This document shows, piece after piece, positions 31,346 through 32,130 of a stretch of DNA of 32,130 bases (positions are counted from its first letter, which is position 1; every line of letters starts with the position of its first letter). Both the position numbers and the translations under genes were made by a program. The stretch comes from Lentisphaerota bacterium (GTDB taxonomy: Bacteria > Verrucomicrobiota > Kiritimatiellia > UBA8416 > JABMPJ01), in contig JABMPJ010000130.1 of assembly GCA_013203785.1 (NCBI GenBank), positions 1-32,130 of the forward strand. The letters are read 5' to 3'. The notes beneath the pieces were generated by a model, which was not told the DNA's origin, did no database searches, and worked only from the letters and a program-made list of their open reading frames with translations.

Positions 31346-31548
31346 GGCGCGCCTACGACCAGACCGACTGCCTGTTGCGTGACCTCAAGCTCCTTGAGTC
31401 GGCGGAGCACCCGCATCTCGCGCTCGCCTTTGAAGCGCGCGCGAAAGTGACGAGCGGTAGACTCGGAGAAATCCAGCCGACCGCCACGGCGAAAACAGAA
31501 CACCCGGCCTTGTTGGTTATCGGCACCGCACTTCAGATATTCTGGCAT
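31342..31548 (-). CDS. Small protein with degenerate zinc ribbon
   Basis: A 68-residue product whose N-terminus reads MPEYLKCGADNQQGRVFCFRRGG. Intact zinc-ribbon proteins of this kind have a CxxCG knuckle followed by CxxCG. Here the first knuckle is reduced to KCGAD and the second to CFRRGG, leaving only C7 and C18. The rest is basic and helical (FRARFKGEREMRVLRRLKELE). It starts 9 nt after the FmdB-like stop and overlaps the next gene by ATGA, so it is translated within the operon. The function is unknown. Confidence 0.6.
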   Translation of the reverse strand: MPEYLKCGADNQQGRVFCFRRGGRLDFSESTARHFRARFKGEREMRVLRRLKELEVTQQAVGLVVGAP

Positions 31549-31557
31549 ATGAACCGC

Positions 31558-31905
31558 CTATGCGTTATCCGTGCTCTTCTTGGGCGCCTCTTTCTTCGGG
31601 CTGGACTCCTTGGTCTCTTTCTTTGGTACATCGCTCTTCTTTGATTCTTCACCCTTCTTCGGCTCATCGCTCTTCGCCGGAGCCGAGCTACTGGACGCCT
31701 TTTGCGCGCCCTTCTGGTAGGAATCGCTACGGTAGTCGGTCTCATAGAAGCCGCTACCCTTGAAGATAATCCCGGCACCGGTTCCGATCAGCCGCTTGAC
31801 CGCACCCTTGCACTTCGGGCAGGTCTTGAGCCGCTCCTCGGTCATCGACTGAAACTTCTCAAAACTGTGTCCGCACTTCTGACACTCGTAATCGTACGTC
31901 GGCAT
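31558..31905 (-). CDS. FmdB-family zinc-ribbon protein
   Basis: A 115-residue protein. [16 protein letters not shown] with a second knuckle TCPKC at ~29-32 is the FmdB/putative-regulatory zinc ribbon. [24 protein letters not shown] is the typical following segment. The C-terminal ~45 residues are a Lys/Ser/Glu/Pro-rich disordered tail, also common in the family. AAGGAG lies 10 nt upstream. It is the first gene of the long minus-strand operon. Its role is proposed as regulatory but not established. Confidence 0.88.
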   Translation of the reverse strand: MPTYDYECQKCGHSFEKFQSMTEERLKTCPKCKGAVKRLIGTGAGIIFKGSGFYETDYRSDSYQKGAQKASSSSAPAKSDEPKKGEESKKSDVPKKETKESSPKKEAPKKSTDNA

Positions 31906-31934
31906 ATTTCTTTGCTCCTTCAGAATCAGCCCGA

Positions 31935-31964
31935 AAAGTACCCTACCCGGTCCGCTACTGTCAA
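31935..31964 (-). promoter_or_regulatory. Promoter of the fmdB-argH-exbBD-TPR operon
   Basis: A consensus TTGACA (31959-31964) is followed after 18 bp by TACTTT (31935-31940) on the minus strand. Transcription would start near 31928, about 23 nt before the FmdB-like start. No other strong promoter is seen within the seven-gene run. Confidence 0.55.
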
Positions 31965-32025
31965 TCGCTCGCGATGGAGGGGCAACCCTCTGGGTGTGAT
32001 TGAGTTTCGTGGGTGTTGGGTCTGA

Positions 32026-32130
32026 TCAGACCGCGAAAGAGGATGATCTGAGAGCGGCAAGTATGGCGCAGATTCTGGTGGCGTTGTGGAATCTCCAATG
32101 CATACCAGCCTGCTTGCAGCGCCTGGCGAC
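32026..32130 (-). CDS. Possible C-terminal fragment of a transposase, cut by the window edge
   Basis: On the minus strand the frame is open from the window edge to a TGA at 32026-32028, encoding 34 residues with RRCKQAGMHWRFHNATRIC. An RxKQxGMxW segment near the end is characteristic of several IS transposase families, which I cannot tell apart here. The rest lies beyond the window. It could also be chance coding. Confidence 0.4.
   Translation of the reverse strand, partial: VARRCKQAGMHWRFHNATRICAILAALRSSSFAV

Noticed and set aside
30071..31450. 459-codon plus-strand frame opposite the peptidase-like gene
   Set aside because: Its composition is rich in Arg, Gln, His and Thr and has no domain. 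The opposite strand has a membrane anchor, ATGA overlaps and an operon context.

Overview
The window is about 32 kb of GC-rich, densely packed bacterial DNA with short gaps and many ATGA-type stop/start overlaps. The LPS-type glycosyltransferase (GT9), the AsmA-like protein, ExbB/ExbD, several lipoproteins and HtrA indicate a diderm (Gram-negative) organism. A Gld-type ABC cassette with a DUF4340 protein, a secreted protein with a C-terminal FYRIV-type beta domain, and SorE-like plus sorbitol-6-phosphate-dehydrogenase-like genes best fit the PVC superphylum, probably Kiritimatiellota or Lentisphaerota. That placement is inference; no 16S gene or other marker is present to test it.

Layout. 1-168: non-coding, with an inverted repeat and a GC hairpin. 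169-2545 (-): two-gene sugar-phosphate oxidoreductase operon (SorE-like, then sorbitol-6-phosphate-dehydrogenase-like SDR). 2712-3938 (+): lipoprotein of unknown function with a perfect 12-bp dyad at its start. 4044-6784 (-): AsmA-like membrane protein coupled to an exported alpha/beta hydrolase. 6875-10149 (+): five-gene run of peroxiredoxin, ferredoxin-like protein, small helical protein, deoxyhypusine-synthase-like protein and nucleoside-deoxyribosyltransferase-like protein. 10228-15333 (-): ABC ATPase, permease, GldG-like and DUF4340 genes, tightly overlapped behind a good promoter. 15442-16899 (+): DUF2851. 17153-21154 (-): HtrA-family protease, a shortened UvrC and a GT9 heptosyltransferase-like enzyme, with a perfect 20-bp hairpin directly before uvrC.

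21366-25058 looks like an accessory islet. It holds a MazF/RHH toxin-antitoxin pair with an apparently leaderless antitoxin, a DHFR-fold protein, a small membrane protein, a broken or overlapping pair (secreted Ig-like protein / nitrilase) and a VapBC pair with a clear operator dyad. 25208-31905 (-) is one long operon: FmdB-type zinc ribbon, a degenerate second zinc ribbon, a peptidase-MA-like membrane protein, argH, exbB, exbD and a long TPR protein, behind a TTGACA promoter. The right edge (32026-32130) carries what looks like the C-terminus of a transposase.

No rRNA, tRNA or CRISPR array was seen. All calls rest on reading the sequence and on family knowledge; no database search was possible. 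Regulatory sites are pattern matches only.
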